In this document: piece by piece, positions 8,456-16,357 of the stretch
Position numbering within the stretch: the first letter of the stretch is position 1
How the letters are laid out: every line of letters begins with the position of its first letter
Assembly (NCBI GenBank): GCA_017514805.1
Contig: JAFWIP010000004.1
Location: 1-64,000 of the forward strand
Origin: Candidatus Saccharimonadota bacterium
GTDB lineage: Bacteria > Patescibacteriota > Saccharimonadia > Saccharimonadales > Saccharimonadaceae
Reading direction: 5' to 3'
DNA: 64,000 nt
Translations under genes and position numbers: made by a program
Notes under the pieces: generated by a model
What the model saw: the letters and a program-made list of their open reading frames with translations, nothing else
Databases searched by the model: none
Told to the model about the DNA's origin: nothing

Positions 8456-8764
8456 CTATCGTTTTTTAAACTTGGTTTTTAGTCCCGCGACAGTTGCATT
8501 AATAATCTCCGCAACCATCTCCGCATTATCAATATCTTCCACAAAATACATCGGTTTCGCGCCGTCGTACGGAATTTCTTCGGTCATTTTGTATCGTTCG
8601 TTTTCTGGAACAATTTTTACAAGTAGGCGATCATCATAAATGCCACCAAATAACACTCCGTCTAAATATAACAGGAACTCCCCCATCATCGGCCGGCAAG
8701 TAATGCCCGGCAAGTCGCGGAGTTGCTCTAGAATAAAGTCTCGATATTCTTTTGTGCTGGACAT
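8456..8764 (-). CDS. TfoX N-terminal domain protein
   Basis: 102 aa, the usual size of stand-alone TfoX-N proteins. RPMMGEFLLYLDG at 24-36 followed by GGIYDDRLLVK (40-50) is the typical core. TfoX/Sxy of gamma-proteobacteria regulates competence, but the isolated N-terminal domain is widespread and its role is not established. The start overlaps the stop of the deaminase-like gene by one base (TAATG), so the two are translationally coupled. Confidence 0.85.
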   Translation of the reverse strand: MSSTKEYRDFILEQLRDLPGITCRPMMGEFLLYLDGVLFGGIYDDRLLVKIVPENERYKMTEEIPYDGAKPMYFVEDIDNAEMVAEIINATVAGLKTKFKKR

Positions 8765-9363
8765 TATTTCTCCTTGTAGCGTTTATCGCCCCACCAGTTC
8801 GGAATGAGGTCTTTTAACTTGACGGTTTTGCGCGATTTGAAATCGGTTATTATTTCCATATTGCGATTTTCGTAGGCGAATTGCATGAAGAACTCGCGGC
8901 AAGCACCGCAAGGCATGCCGCCATTAACTTTTGGCGGCTCAGCGCGAAAAGCAATCATGCGACGAACGACTGTATTATGTTCGTTTATATACATGTTCAA
9001 TGCCGCCACGCGCTCAGCACACAGATTCATTACTCCGCTCGCGCCTTCAATACAAAAGCCAGCATAAATCTTGCCAGTTTTCGCGCTTTGTACTGCGGCG
9101 ACAACATGATGCGCGTCAAAGAATGGCGAAATCTCTTCAGGATGATATTCTTTACGCGCCGCTTCGTACATTTCTTGCCAGATATCGTCCTTCGCGGAAG
9201 GCTCCTCTGCCGACTTCTCATCTACGCCATTAAATTTCGCTTTCTCCGCTTCGGTATAATGAATGATTTTTCCACCACGCGCTAAATAGCTTTCTGCTTG
9301 ATCTTTTGGCACGACATAAGTCGTATCGCCACAATCGATAACTACCATCTCTTTTTTAGGCAT
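8764..9363 (-). CDS. Cytidine deaminase-like zinc enzyme
   Basis: CAER and PCGAC (121-124 and 157-161 counted from the ATG at 9381) form the zinc-binding and proton-shuttle motifs of the cytidine/blasticidin-S deaminase fold. The ~75-residue N-terminal extension is not part of that fold. Pyrimidine salvage is the likely role, important in a genome with little nucleotide synthesis. Start choice: the ATG at 9363 has AAGGAG 6 bases upstream; the in-frame ATG at 9381 has no such site but lies only 9 bases after a TATAAT, so a nearly leaderless start there is possible. Coupled to the TfoX-N gene. Confidence 0.75.
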   Translation of the reverse strand: MPKKEMVVIDCGDTTYVVPKDQAESYLARGGKIIHYTEAEKAKFNGVDEKSAEEPSAKDDIWQEMYEAARKEYHPEEISPFFDAHHVVAAVQSAKTGKIYAGFCIEGASGVMNLCAERVAALNMYINEHNTVVRRMIAFRAEPPKVNGGMPCGACREFFMQFAYENRNMEIITDFKSRKTVKLKDLIPNWWGDKRYKEK

Positions 9364-9429
9364 ATGTTTCTCCTTTGCCATCTTGCAATTATTATAGCTA
9401 TATTCGCGAATAATCGTCTAGCAATCGAA

Positions 9430-10359
9430 TTAGCCAAAATTAATCAGCGCTAAGCCGACAATACAAACGATAACGGCAACTACGCGTTTCGCAATCTCGG
9501 CCTTCGTTATAGCCTCGCGTTCGATCTTTGGAAAGAAAATCGTAATTAAAATACCAAGTCCCATCACAGCGAATGGTTGAAAACTTTGCGAGACAAAAGA
9601 AACGAGCGCAACGGAAGCTAGCATGCCGGCAGCCGTCGAAAGTACATTACCAAACGAACTCAATAATTCATTGGCGAGGTTTAGGCTAATAATTTTCTTG
9701 CCATTCGTGCGGAGCATTTTATGAAAAGATTTTCGGAATGATGGAAGAAATACGTAAATCAAGACACCGACTGTAAACTGCGAAACACTCGTCCAGAACA
9801 TCGTTTGATTAAAGTCGTGGTCAAGCGTGACATAGCGTTGTAAAATAAACCAAATCGCATAAGCAATCGACACAAGCGTCATTATGCCTAACACGGTTAG
9901 TTTTCCTTTATTGAAGCGCTTTTTTGATGGTTCAAAGGTCACTAAAATTGCCGCAAAGGTTGCAACTATTCCACCAACTATCTGAAGCGGAGAAATACTT
10001 TGATTCGGTAAAAACAATGGCGACAAAAATAGCATAAATACCGGAATTAGCTGGAACATTATTGCGACGATTGTCGTGTCTTCGCGAGCGAGGGCTTTGA
10101 AATATAGAACATACGCTACCGAAACAATCACAGAGTTCGCGAGCAAGATTAAGAAACTTTTCCATTCAAAAGTAATTGAGAACCCGCAAACAAAAAGATA
10201 AATAATCGACATCACTGCGCCAGCGATTACTGTCGAAACAACCAGCAGCGAGCGGAAATCGGCATTCTTAACGCCTTTCGAAATCAAATATTTATCGATA
10301 TGGTTAGTCGCAGCATAAAGTGTTGCTGCAATCATCGCCATTATTGCCGGAAGAATCAT
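9430..10359 (-). CDS. EamA/DMT-family membrane transporter
   Basis: 309 aa with about ten hydrophobic helices in two five-helix halves, the pattern of drug/metabolite transporters (EamA repeats). Such proteins export or import small metabolites; the substrate cannot be told. TATAAT lies exactly 6 bases before the ATG with no ribosome-binding site, so translation is predicted to be leaderless. Divergent from the XRE regulator gene at 10466. Confidence 0.85.
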   Translation of the reverse strand: MILPAIMAMIAATLYAATNHIDKYLISKGVKNADFRSLLVVSTVIAGAVMSIIYLFVCGFSITFEWKSFLILLANSVIVSVAYVLYFKALAREDTTIVAIMFQLIPVFMLFLSPLFLPNQSISPLQIVGGIVATFAAILVTFEPSKKRFNKGKLTVLGIMTLVSIAYAIWFILQRYVTLDHDFNQTMFWTSVSQFTVGVLIYVFLPSFRKSFHKMLRTNGKKIISLNLANELLSSFGNVLSTAAGMLASVALVSFVSQSFQPFAVMGLGILITIFFPKIEREAITKAEIAKRVVAVIVCIVGLALINFG

Positions 10360-10465
10360 AAGACAATTATATAATAAACTGCCGGAGTCCAGATTCTACC
10401 TACAGTTTGTGGTCTTTCGGCCACGCCAACCGTAAAATAAGGTAAAATTTAACCAAAGGACAATT

Positions 10466-11071
10466 ATGGACCTACGCAAAATTGGCAGATTCATCGCCGC
10501 GAAACGCCAGGAAAATAGCTACACCCAAGAGAGTCTGGCCGAAGCGCTAGACGTCTCGAATCGCTCCGTTTCAAAATGGGAGCGCGGGATTTGCTTGCCA
10601 GATTCCGGCCATATGGCCGAGCTCTGCAAGCTGCTCAAAATCTCCATCAATGACTTATTTAATGGCGAGAAGGTAGATATGAAAGATGCTAATAAAAAAT
10701 CCGAACAACTATTAATCGAAATGACTAAGCGCCAAGAAGCCAACAATAAGCGCGCATATGCGAACATCTGCATTGTCGCGGTCGGCGCGATGTTGCTCTA
10801 TTTTACAGTCATCGGTATAACCGCTCGTTGCATGACAAAGGAAGATTTTTGGCCGATTTTAATAGTCGTTGCCGCTACGCTAATACTCCTCATAACATTC
10901 TTCTTTGCATTCCGCACTGAAGTTGATCTTGGACACTATGCCTGTAAACATTGCGGGCATAAGTTCACGCCAACATACGGCCAGGCCGCTCGCGCGATAC
11001 ATGTCGGCACTACGCGCTATCTCAAATGCCCAAAGTGCCACAAGCGTTCTTGGTCAAAAAAGCATTTCTAG
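10466..11071 (+). CDS. XRE-type regulator with two membrane helices and zinc ribbon
   Basis: 201 aa. Residues 6-60 are an XRE helix-turn-helix (TQESLAEALDVSNRSVSKWERG). Two hydrophobic helices follow at about 101-119 and 129-149, then a zinc ribbon with CxxC pairs at 160/163 and 188/191. This HTH-membrane-ribbon layout is common in small Gram-positive regulators that sit at the membrane. Ribosome-binding site AAAGGA, with TAAAAT 17 bases before ATG. The Ham1 gene follows after 14 bases and is probably in the same transcript. Confidence 0.85.
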   Translation: MDLRKIGRFIAAKRQENSYTQESLAEALDVSNRSVSKWERGICLPDSGHMAELCKLLKISINDLFNGEKVDMKDANKKSEQLLIEMTKRQEANNKRAYANICIVAVGAMLLYFTVIGITARCMTKEDFWPILIVVAATLILLITFFFAFRTEVDLGHYACKHCGHKFTPTYGQAARAIHVGTTRYLKCPKCHKRSWSKKHF

Positions 11072-11085
11072 ATTACAATAGAGAC

Positions 11086-11721
11086 ATGAAACAGATTCTT
11101 ATTGCCACCACTAATCCAGGCAAAATTGCTGCTACGAAGCAGATTTTAGCTAAGCTTGGCTACGAAGGTTTGAGTTTTGCCGACCTAAATCTTCAGCTCA
11201 AAGAGCCAGATGAAACGATGCTAACAGCAGAGGAAATTGCTGCCGAGAAAGCACTTGGTTACGCGAAGCAGTTTAGCGATATGCCCGTACTTTCACGCGA
11301 TGACACGAATGAACTAATTGGCGTCGACGAAGAAGATGACCCGAAGAATCATAACAAAGCATTCGTTGCGCGTCGCAAAGGCGTCTATACTGACGATAAC
11401 GGCTCTGAATTATTGGCGGAAATCGCCCATAAGTACGGCGGCTCAATTCCCTGCCGCTTCGTGTGGGGATACGGCCTAGCATGGCATGACGGCAACGAAA
11501 TCAAAGTCGTTCAAGGTACCGCCCAAACCAACATCAATGATATTATAATTGTCGATAAAATCTCGCCAAAACGCGTGCCTGGCTTTTGCTTTGCACCAGT
11601 CATGAAAGTAAAAATTGGCGACGAGTGGAAATACGATTCCGAGCTCAGCCCAGATGATAACTGGGAAGCCTACTGGAATATTCAGGCCGCCACAATCAAA
11701 GAATTATTAGACCAACTATAG
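11086..11721 (+). CDS. Ham1/RdgB-like non-canonical purine NTP pyrophosphatase
   Basis: 211 aa from the ATG at 11086. ATTNPGKIAATKQIL at 7-21 is the Ham1 nucleotide-binding motif and SRDDTNEL (70-77) corresponds to the conserved DDSG-type catalytic loop. The family hydrolyses dITP/XTP to keep damaged purines out of DNA. The frame is open upstream to 11026 but that part lies inside the XRE gene; starting at 11086 gives the proper family N-terminus. The 3' end overlaps the convergent HD gene by six bases. Confidence 0.8.
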   Translation: MKQILIATTNPGKIAATKQILAKLGYEGLSFADLNLQLKEPDETMLTAEEIAAEKALGYAKQFSDMPVLSRDDTNELIGVDEEDDPKNHNKAFVARRKGVYTDDNGSELLAEIAHKYGGSIPCRFVWGYGLAWHDGNEIKVVQGTAQTNINDIIIVDKISPKRVPGFCFAPVMKVKIGDEWKYDSELSPDDNWEAYWNIQAATIKELLDQL

Positions 11722-12348
11722 ATTGCGCTTCTTATTGTGCTCGCGCATGATTTTTGAGAAGGTCTCAAAATCACGCGTCGCATTTTCGACCGCATCGACT
11801 GTGCTATTAAAATCAGGGTCGTCAAAATACATCGTCTTTAACGCGTAGCCGCCCTTCGCATATTTTTCGCGGAGATGGATACGAGCCTCTTCGAGAACCT
11901 CTTCTTCGGTCATTTCCGGATGAATATGCCGAGTGTAGTCAAAAACACGGCTGAGCATGTTCTCGAAATTAATATCGCGGTCAGCCGACGAAACAATTTT
12001 GCCATAAACGCTGCGCGGCTCACGACCGAGCGAAGCGCGATGATCTTCAACCGCCTCGGCCATCATTTCGATTTCGTCTGGTGAAAAATGCGCTTTTAGA
12101 AAATCGTCATTACGCAACATTTTTGCCGATTCAAAATTGTGAGTTTCGTTATCAATCAAGCGACCCAAGTCGTGATAGGCGGCAATAATATAGACCATGT
12201 CGATATTAACGCCTGGCGCCTGCTCGGCAAAGCGAAGACTACGGCTAATTACATAGTTGATATGGTCGCCGGTATGGCCGCCAAGCTCTCCGTATCTCGG
12301 CAAGATTTTTGTTTCGATATAATTCTGTATTTCTGTACTCGGTTTCAT
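11716..12348 (-). CDS. HD-domain phosphohydrolase
   Basis: 210 aa. H29 (GDHINYV), H59-D60 (AAYHDLGR), H103 (EDHRAS) and D123 (SADRD) are the metal ligands of the HD superfamily, which removes phosphates from nucleotides or signalling molecules; the substrate is unknown. Start at 12348 is chosen because GGAG lies 9 bases upstream; the longer frame to 12393 would overlap the methyltransferase gene by 44 bases. Here the two genes just abut (stop of the upstream gene at 12350), so they form an operon. Confidence 0.85.
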   Translation of the reverse strand: MKPSTEIQNYIETKILPRYGELGGHTGDHINYVISRSLRFAEQAPGVNIDMVYIIAAYHDLGRLIDNETHNFESAKMLRNDDFLKAHFSPDEIEMMAEAVEDHRASLGREPRSVYGKIVSSADRDINFENMLSRVFDYTRHIHPEMTEEEVLEEARIHLREKYAKGGYALKTMYFDDPDFNSTVDAVENATRDFETFSKIMREHNKKRNL

Positions 12349-12349
12349 T

Positions 12350-13003
12350 TTATTTCTCCAACACGAAGCAATGCCAATCATTATGGCCGCCATGCTCGTG
12401 CCATTCTTTTATTAATTTGAAATTGGTTTTCATTATCATATTCATAATTTCTTCCTTGCGATAATAGGCAAAATAACGCTTGGCGCCCATTTCGTAATCA
12501 CCAGGAAAATCCTTCATTTCAGAATCGCGATCATGCGTGGCACGATCGAATACATTAAATACAAATCGTCCGCCCGGAAGCAATGCGTCATAGACGCGCG
12601 TCAGTGCCAAAGTAATATCTTCGCGCGTAAAATGTGCAAATACACGCCAGCAAAAAATGCCGCTCAATTCAGTAGGAAATACATCCGTAAGAACGTTGAA
12701 TTTAATCGTCTTTAACCCCCGTTTTTCGCAGGCCGTGATAAAGGCTGGCGCAATGTCGGATGCGATAACGTTATAGCCTAGAGATTCAAGAATTTTAGCA
12801 TTGTCGCCATCAGCGGAACCAATTTCAAGCAACTTCGCACCAGATGGCAAGTTCCCGAATGCGTCGCGAATCTTTTCCGCCAATTGTTCGCGTTTTTTGC
12901 GTGCATGTTCGGGATTCTTCCGATCGCGAATAGCCGAACCATCTAGGTATGCCTGTGCGAATTTTTCATACACAGCCAAGGTCTCGCTATTTTCTTTGCT
13001 CAT
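12350..13003 (-). CDS. Class I SAM-dependent methyltransferase
   Basis: 217 aa. EIGSADGDN at 60-68 is motif I of Rossmann methyltransferases, with ASDIAP (motif II) and GGRFVFNVFD (post-motif strand) later. Substrate unknown. TATAAT lies 6 bases before the ATG at 13003, giving a leaderless transcript; the GTG at 13009 immediately abuts the -10 box and is unlikely to be in the mRNA. It heads an operon with the HD gene. Confidence 0.8.
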   Translation of the reverse strand: MSKENSETLAVYEKFAQAYLDGSAIRDRKNPEHARKKREQLAEKIRDAFGNLPSGAKLLEIGSADGDNAKILESLGYNVIASDIAPAFITACEKRGLKTIKFNVLTDVFPTELSGIFCWRVFAHFTREDITLALTRVYDALLPGGRFVFNVFDRATHDRDSEMKDFPGDYEMGAKRYFAYYRKEEIMNMIMKTNFKLIKEWHEHGGHNDWHCFVLEK

Positions 13004-13033
13004 ATTCACATTATACTATTTCGACAAGAAAAA

Positions 13034-13083
13034 GAGGCCCGCACCCCAAAACTAGTAAAACTAGATGCAGGGGTTCGGACCTC
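13034..13083 (-). terminator. Intrinsic terminator of the 88-aa gene
   Basis: Stem GAGGtCCG..CCCC / GGGG..CGGgCCTC around an inner CTAG hairpin, followed on the minus strand by TTTTTCTT. It lies 17 bases after the stop at 13100 and just before the leaderless methyltransferase promoter. Confidence 0.75.
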
Positions 13084-13099
13084 AGTTAGCGCGTTTTAA

Positions 13100-13366
13100 T
13101 TATTCCCATAAAACTCCTTTTGAATTCTGCATAAAGACCTGATAATAAGCGCCTGAGGTAATATTGTGCTTATTTCGAAAACACTCCTTTGCAAAATACC
13201 ATCCTTCAGGATAAGTTAACTCTTTAGGATTGATGTCGGTCACAAGAACCATCTCGCATCCTTCATACTCAATCCATACATCGCCTTCATTCAGAAGAAC
13301 GAATAGCTGTGCAGCTATCTCCTTAGGTAAATTCACGCTAGATACGTAATGCTCCATATTAATCAT
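13100..13366 (-). CDS. Small hypothetical protein with structured leader
   Basis: 88 aa, soluble, with acidic and aromatic residues (DVWIEYEGCEM; PEGWYFAKECF). No known family. It forms a complete single-gene unit: consensus promoter (13514-13542), ~140-base leader with a long hairpin, GAGGAA ribosome-binding site and its own terminator. Investing in such a unit suggests a regulated or stress-linked role. Start could also be the ATG three codons later. Confidence 0.65.
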   Translation of the reverse strand: MINMEHYVSSVNLPKEIAAQLFVLLNEGDVWIEYEGCEMVLVTDINPKELTYPEGWYFAKECFRNKHNITSGAYYQVFMQNSKGVLWE

Positions 13367-13418
13367 AGGCTCGTGTTCCTCTCTTTCGATCTATCTAGAA
13401 AAGTCAGAGCGCAGACTA

Positions 13419-13470
13419 TTCTGCGGCTCATTTCAGCCACAATTATTTATGGCCAAGATGAGTCGCAGAA
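13419..13470 (-). promoter_or_regulatory. Long hairpin in the mRNA leader of the 88-aa gene
   Basis: TTCTGCGgCTCAT and ATGAGtCGCAGAA pair over 13 positions with one mismatch, enclosing an inner GCCA/TGGC stem. It begins about 37 bases after the predicted transcription start and ends about 50 bases before the ATG. It matches no riboswitch I know; a cis-regulatory RNA element or protein-binding site is possible. Confidence 0.5.
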
Positions 13471-13513
13471 CGAACATAACATAAAAATCATACTAAAGAA
13501 CAATTATGCCTTT

Positions 13514-13542
13514 ATTATAGCACACCATAAGCATTTTGTCAA
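13514..13542 (-). promoter_or_regulatory. Consensus housekeeping promoter of the 88-aa gene
   Basis: TTGACA (13542-13537), 17-base spacer, TATAAT (13519-13514) on the minus strand, a perfect match to the sigma-70 type consensus. The start point should be near 13507. Confidence 0.85.
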
Positions 13543-13551
13543 TAGGTGAAC

Positions 13552-13956
13552 CTATTTGACCGACTCGTTCATCTCTTGAACTCTGCGCTCGTATTCGCGC
13601 TGCGACTTCTCCATCATTTCCTGCGAATTGCGCTCATATTCGCGCTGAGATTCCTCAACTCGCTCATCAAAGTTCTTGCGTGAGTTAGCAATGTTAATCA
13701 CCGAAATAGTTGTTCCGATCGCCACGATAGCAAAGAAGATAATTACTATTGCGATTATCATTCGGCGGACTGGGCGTAGGCTAATATCAGCGGCACCGAG
13801 CGCGTCTTGAGCTTTTTTGCTCAGCTGGTCAAAATCAATATCGCCATATTCTACAGCATACTTACGACGACAGCTCTTGCAGACAATATCGTGCTCGCCG
13901 ACTTTAAAATCTAGATTTGCGCCACAGTTTGGGCATTTCTTTTCAATAATTTTCAT
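13552..13956 (-). CDS. Zinc-ribbon, single-membrane-helix protein with coiled-coil tail
   Basis: 134 aa. N-terminal zinc ribbon with C8/C11 and C26/C29, one membrane helix at about 66-88, then a charged coiled coil from 93 in which SQREYER is repeated (103-109 and 118-124). The ribbon probably faces the cytoplasm and the coil the outside. Function unknown. Its start overlaps the DUF1653 stop by four bases (ATGA), so the two are coupled. Confidence 0.8.
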   Translation of the reverse strand: MKIIEKKCPNCGANLDFKVGEHDIVCKSCRRKYAVEYGDIDFDQLSKKAQDALGAADISLRPVRRMIIAIVIIFFAIVAIGTTISVINIANSRKNFDERVEESQREYERNSQEMMEKSQREYERRVQEMNESVK

Positions 13957-14198
13957 TTCACTACGCTCCTTATCTCTTGTAATTCAAAACGATATTTTTG
14001 TTTTACGTCTGGATATTTTTCATGATCGACCTCACTCAAGAACATTTCCCGTGGGCGCGCATATAGTTTCCCTTCTCCATATAACTGACGATATAAAACT
14101 AACTCTTCGCCCGTCTCGGAATGAGTGGCGGTGCCTACGACAAGGTAACTATCGCCTTTAAAATGTTTATAGATGCGATCAATCTTCAATTCTTGCAT
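13953..14198 (-). CDS. DUF1653 family protein
   Basis: 81 aa. [20 protein letters not shown], then LVLYRQLYG and RPREMF, are the conserved positions of DUF1653, a small single-domain family of unknown function. TATAAT 6 bases before the ATG implies a leaderless mRNA. It is divergent from the methyltransferase at 14255, whose start is also leaderless; only 56 bases separate the two start codons. Confidence 0.85.
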   Translation of the reverse strand: MQELKIDRIYKHFKGDSYLVVGTATHSETGEELVLYRQLYGEGKLYARPREMFLSEVDHEKYPDVKQKYRFELQEIRSVVK

Positions 14199-14254
14199 GT
14201 TTATATTATATATCGAGAAGCATCGTAAATGGCGTTTATGCTATAATTCCCTCA

Positions 14255-14764
14255 ATGCCGATAGTGTTTTGGATTATTGCGATTATTGCCCTGGTTTTTT
14301 GCCTAACCGTGATTTTTGGCGCGCCATATGTTCCGAGCCGAAATGAAGAAATCAAGAAAGCCTTCAAAAATCTATACCCACTTAGTAAAAATGATTTACT
14401 AATCGATCTCGGCAGCGGCGATGGCAAAGTTTTAATTGCGGCAAATAAATTCGGCGCAAAAAGCATTGGCATCGAGCTAAATCCTATCCTCGTCGCGATT
14501 AGCCGCTGGCGAACTCGCCGCATAAAAAATGCGAAGATATTTTGCCGCGATTTCTTTCTGTATGATTTCCCTTCCGAGACGACGGTAGTATATGTATTTG
14601 GTGACGGGCGCGATATGCCGAGAATCGTCCGCCATATCGAGAAGCAAGCAGCAAAAATTGGACACCCAATTTACTTAATTTCTCACGCCTTCAAAGCCGA
14701 GGGTTATAAAGCAGAAAAAACACATCGCGCTTACTATCTTTACAAGATAAAGGAGAAGAAATGA
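14255..14764 (+). CDS. Membrane-anchored class I methyltransferase
   Basis: 169 aa. A membrane helix at about 4-24 is followed by a small Rossmann methyltransferase with DLGSGDGK (51-58) and GIELNP. TATAAT with a TG extension (TGC) lies 7 bases before the ATG, no ribosome-binding site. The substrate is unknown; the anchor suggests a membrane or lipid-linked target. The next gene overlaps by four bases (ATGA). Confidence 0.8.
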   Translation: MPIVFWIIAIIALVFCLTVIFGAPYVPSRNEEIKKAFKNLYPLSKNDLLIDLGSGDGKVLIAANKFGAKSIGIELNPILVAISRWRTRRIKNAKIFCRDFFLYDFPSETTVVYVFGDGRDMPRIVRHIEKQAAKIGHPIYLISHAFKAEGYKAEKTHRAYYLYKIKEKK

Positions 14765-15330
14765 AAATAGAATGGTTTGGCCACTCATGTTTTAGAATAA
14801 ATGGTTCGCTCGTAATCGATCCATACAAAGATGGAAGCGTGCCTGGATATTCTCCACTGCGCCTACGCGCCGATGAAGTAATCTGCACACACGAGCACGC
14901 CGATCATTCTGGTCGCGAGTGCGTAGAATTGTCTGGAAGAGAATGTCTGCTAAATATTAGCAAAGCAGAAAGTTGGCACGATGACCAAAAAGGCGCCTTG
15001 CGTGGCCCGAATACAGTATTCATTATCACTGACAGGGACGAAAAACTCGTACATCTCGGCGACATTGGTCATTTCCCCGACGGCGAGCTCCTATCCATCA
15101 TTTCTAATGCAGACTATCTATTGATTCCAGTCGGCGGGCACTATACAATCGACGCAGAAATGGCGGTCAAAATTTGCGAGGCCGCACAACCAAAACACAT
15201 TATCCCTATGCATTATCGCTGGGAGAATTACGGCTATCCCGAAATCGCCGAGCTAGCAGATTTTCTTGAGGCAATAAAAACGACCACACTAGCTGATCGT
15301 GTGGTCGTACAAGATTTAGCAAGGAATTAA
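14761..15330 (+). CDS. Metallo-beta-lactamase-fold hydrolase (UlaG-like)
   Basis: 189 aa. HEHADH at 44-49 is the MBL metal motif, with further histidines in PVGGHYTID and PMHYRW, the pattern of the UlaG/L-ascorbate-6-phosphate-lactonase-like branch often annotated as Zn-dependent hydrolase. Substrate unknown. Translationally coupled to the upstream methyltransferase. It runs towards the exported protein gene at 15334 with three bases between stops. Confidence 0.85.
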   Translation: MKIEWFGHSCFRINGSLVIDPYKDGSVPGYSPLRLRADEVICTHEHADHSGRECVELSGRECLLNISKAESWHDDQKGALRGPNTVFIITDRDEKLVHLGDIGHFPDGELLSIISNADYLLIPVGGHYTIDAEMAVKICEAAQPKHIIPMHYRWENYGYPEIAELADFLEAIKTTTLADRVVVQDLARN

Positions 15331-15333
15331 TAA

Positions 15334-15879
15334 TTATTTTTCAAATACAAGTCCGGTCGAAATCTTAAAACTCAATGGACCGATATCTTGCGAATCTTCT
15401 TTATAAGTCGCAGTAATAAACATCTGGCGACGACCAACTTGGCCGCGGCCAATATACGCATTCACATTATATGAAGTGCCAATATAATCTTCGTCTTCGA
15501 AACTAATATGGAAATCAATATGATCAGCGATTGACTGGTCTAGCTCGTTCATTTTAATCTGAGAAAGCACCTCGGGAACATTGCCAGTATTGACGATATT
15601 TATCATTGCCGCGTAGCTATCGCCAGGATGGGTGAGCTGAAGTTCAGCCTCGAGCTCGTCAGATGTAATTACTTTTTCGGCAGGCGCGATAGAATTATCG
15701 CTTTCCTGGTATGAATTTGCATCAAAACCAACATTATGGATAGCGTCGCTTCTGCCCAGCGCAGACGCATTATCATTATTTATTAATTGAGCATAGGCCG
15801 CGAAACCGACTGCCATAAATAGCAGCGCGAAGCCAAGCACGCCAATCACGGCGTAATGAAATTGTTTTCGTTTGTGCAT
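15334..15879 (-). CDS. Exported or membrane-anchored protein, possibly TasA/camelysin-like
   Basis: 181 aa from ATG 15879, which has AAGGA about 10 bases upstream; the longer frame to 16011 runs across the divergent promoter region. A lysine-rich start and one hydrophobic helix at about 8-30 form a signal or anchor. The rest is beta-rich; HPGDSYAAMINIVNTGNVPEV recalls the PGDxxxxxxxxxNxG segment of TasA/CalY proteins, but similarity is short. A surface role is likely; the family assignment is a guess. Confidence 0.6.
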   Translation of the reverse strand: MHKRKQFHYAVIGVLGFALLFMAVGFAAYAQLINNDNASALGRSDAIHNVGFDANSYQESDNSIAPAEKVITSDELEAELQLTHPGDSYAAMINIVNTGNVPEVLSQIKMNELDQSIADHIDFHISFEDEDYIGTSYNVNAYIGRGQVGRRQMFITATYKEDSQDIGPLSFKISTGLVFEK

Positions 15880-15976
15880 TTTTGTTTTTCCTTGCTTTTG
15901 TAATCTATAGATTATCATAAACATAACTATTTTGCAACTCGGAGCGAAACAGAGAACGATATGATATAATGATTTT

Positions 15977-16357
15977 ATGTTAGGCGTAAGCTTTTTACAG
16001 TGGTGGTACACACGCGGATGGGGGATTTATTTTCGCGGTTTCCGCGAACGCATGAGCAATACTGCTGACTTTTTCTCGATTGGCCTCTTACTCCGAACTC
16101 TTTTCCAGCCATTCCGCCAAATTTCGGCGAACGAAACCGGCGAGCGTGGCGGACTAGAAGGCGCGTTAGTAGCATTCTTTGATCGCTTATTGTCGAGAGT
16201 AATTGGATTTCTCGTTCGAGTCGGTTTAATTATTACGGGCGTCATAGCGATGACGATATCTTTTGTGCTAGGATCAGCACTAGCCATCATCTGGCCATGC
16301 GTGCCACTCTTACCAATTGCGGGAATTATTGTTAGTACTATGGGGATAGCATTCTGA
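15977..16357 (+). CDS. Small membrane protein paired with the Clp-like ATPase
   Basis: 126 aa with an N-terminal amphipathic part (FLQWWYTRGW) and two long hydrophobic helices at about 70-125. TATAAT preceded by TGA lies 6 bases before the ATG, so leaderless. The stop overlaps the start of the AAA+ gene by one base (TGATG); tight coupling suggests a shared membrane complex. No family recognised. Confidence 0.75.
   Translation: MLGVSFLQWWYTRGWGIYFRGFRERMSNTADFFSIGLLLRTLFQPFRQISANETGERGGLEGALVAFFDRLLSRVIGFLVRVGLIITGVIAMTISFVLGSALAIIWPCVPLLPIAGIIVSTMGIAF

Noticed and set aside
8288-8482. 64-codon plus-strand frame before the TfoX-N gene
   Set aside because: No promoter or ribosome-binding site, no family, and its end overlaps the TfoX-N coding region on the other strand.
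11026-11085. N-terminal extension of the Ham1 protein
   Set aside because: It lies within the XRE gene and the family N-terminus begins at the ATG at 11086.
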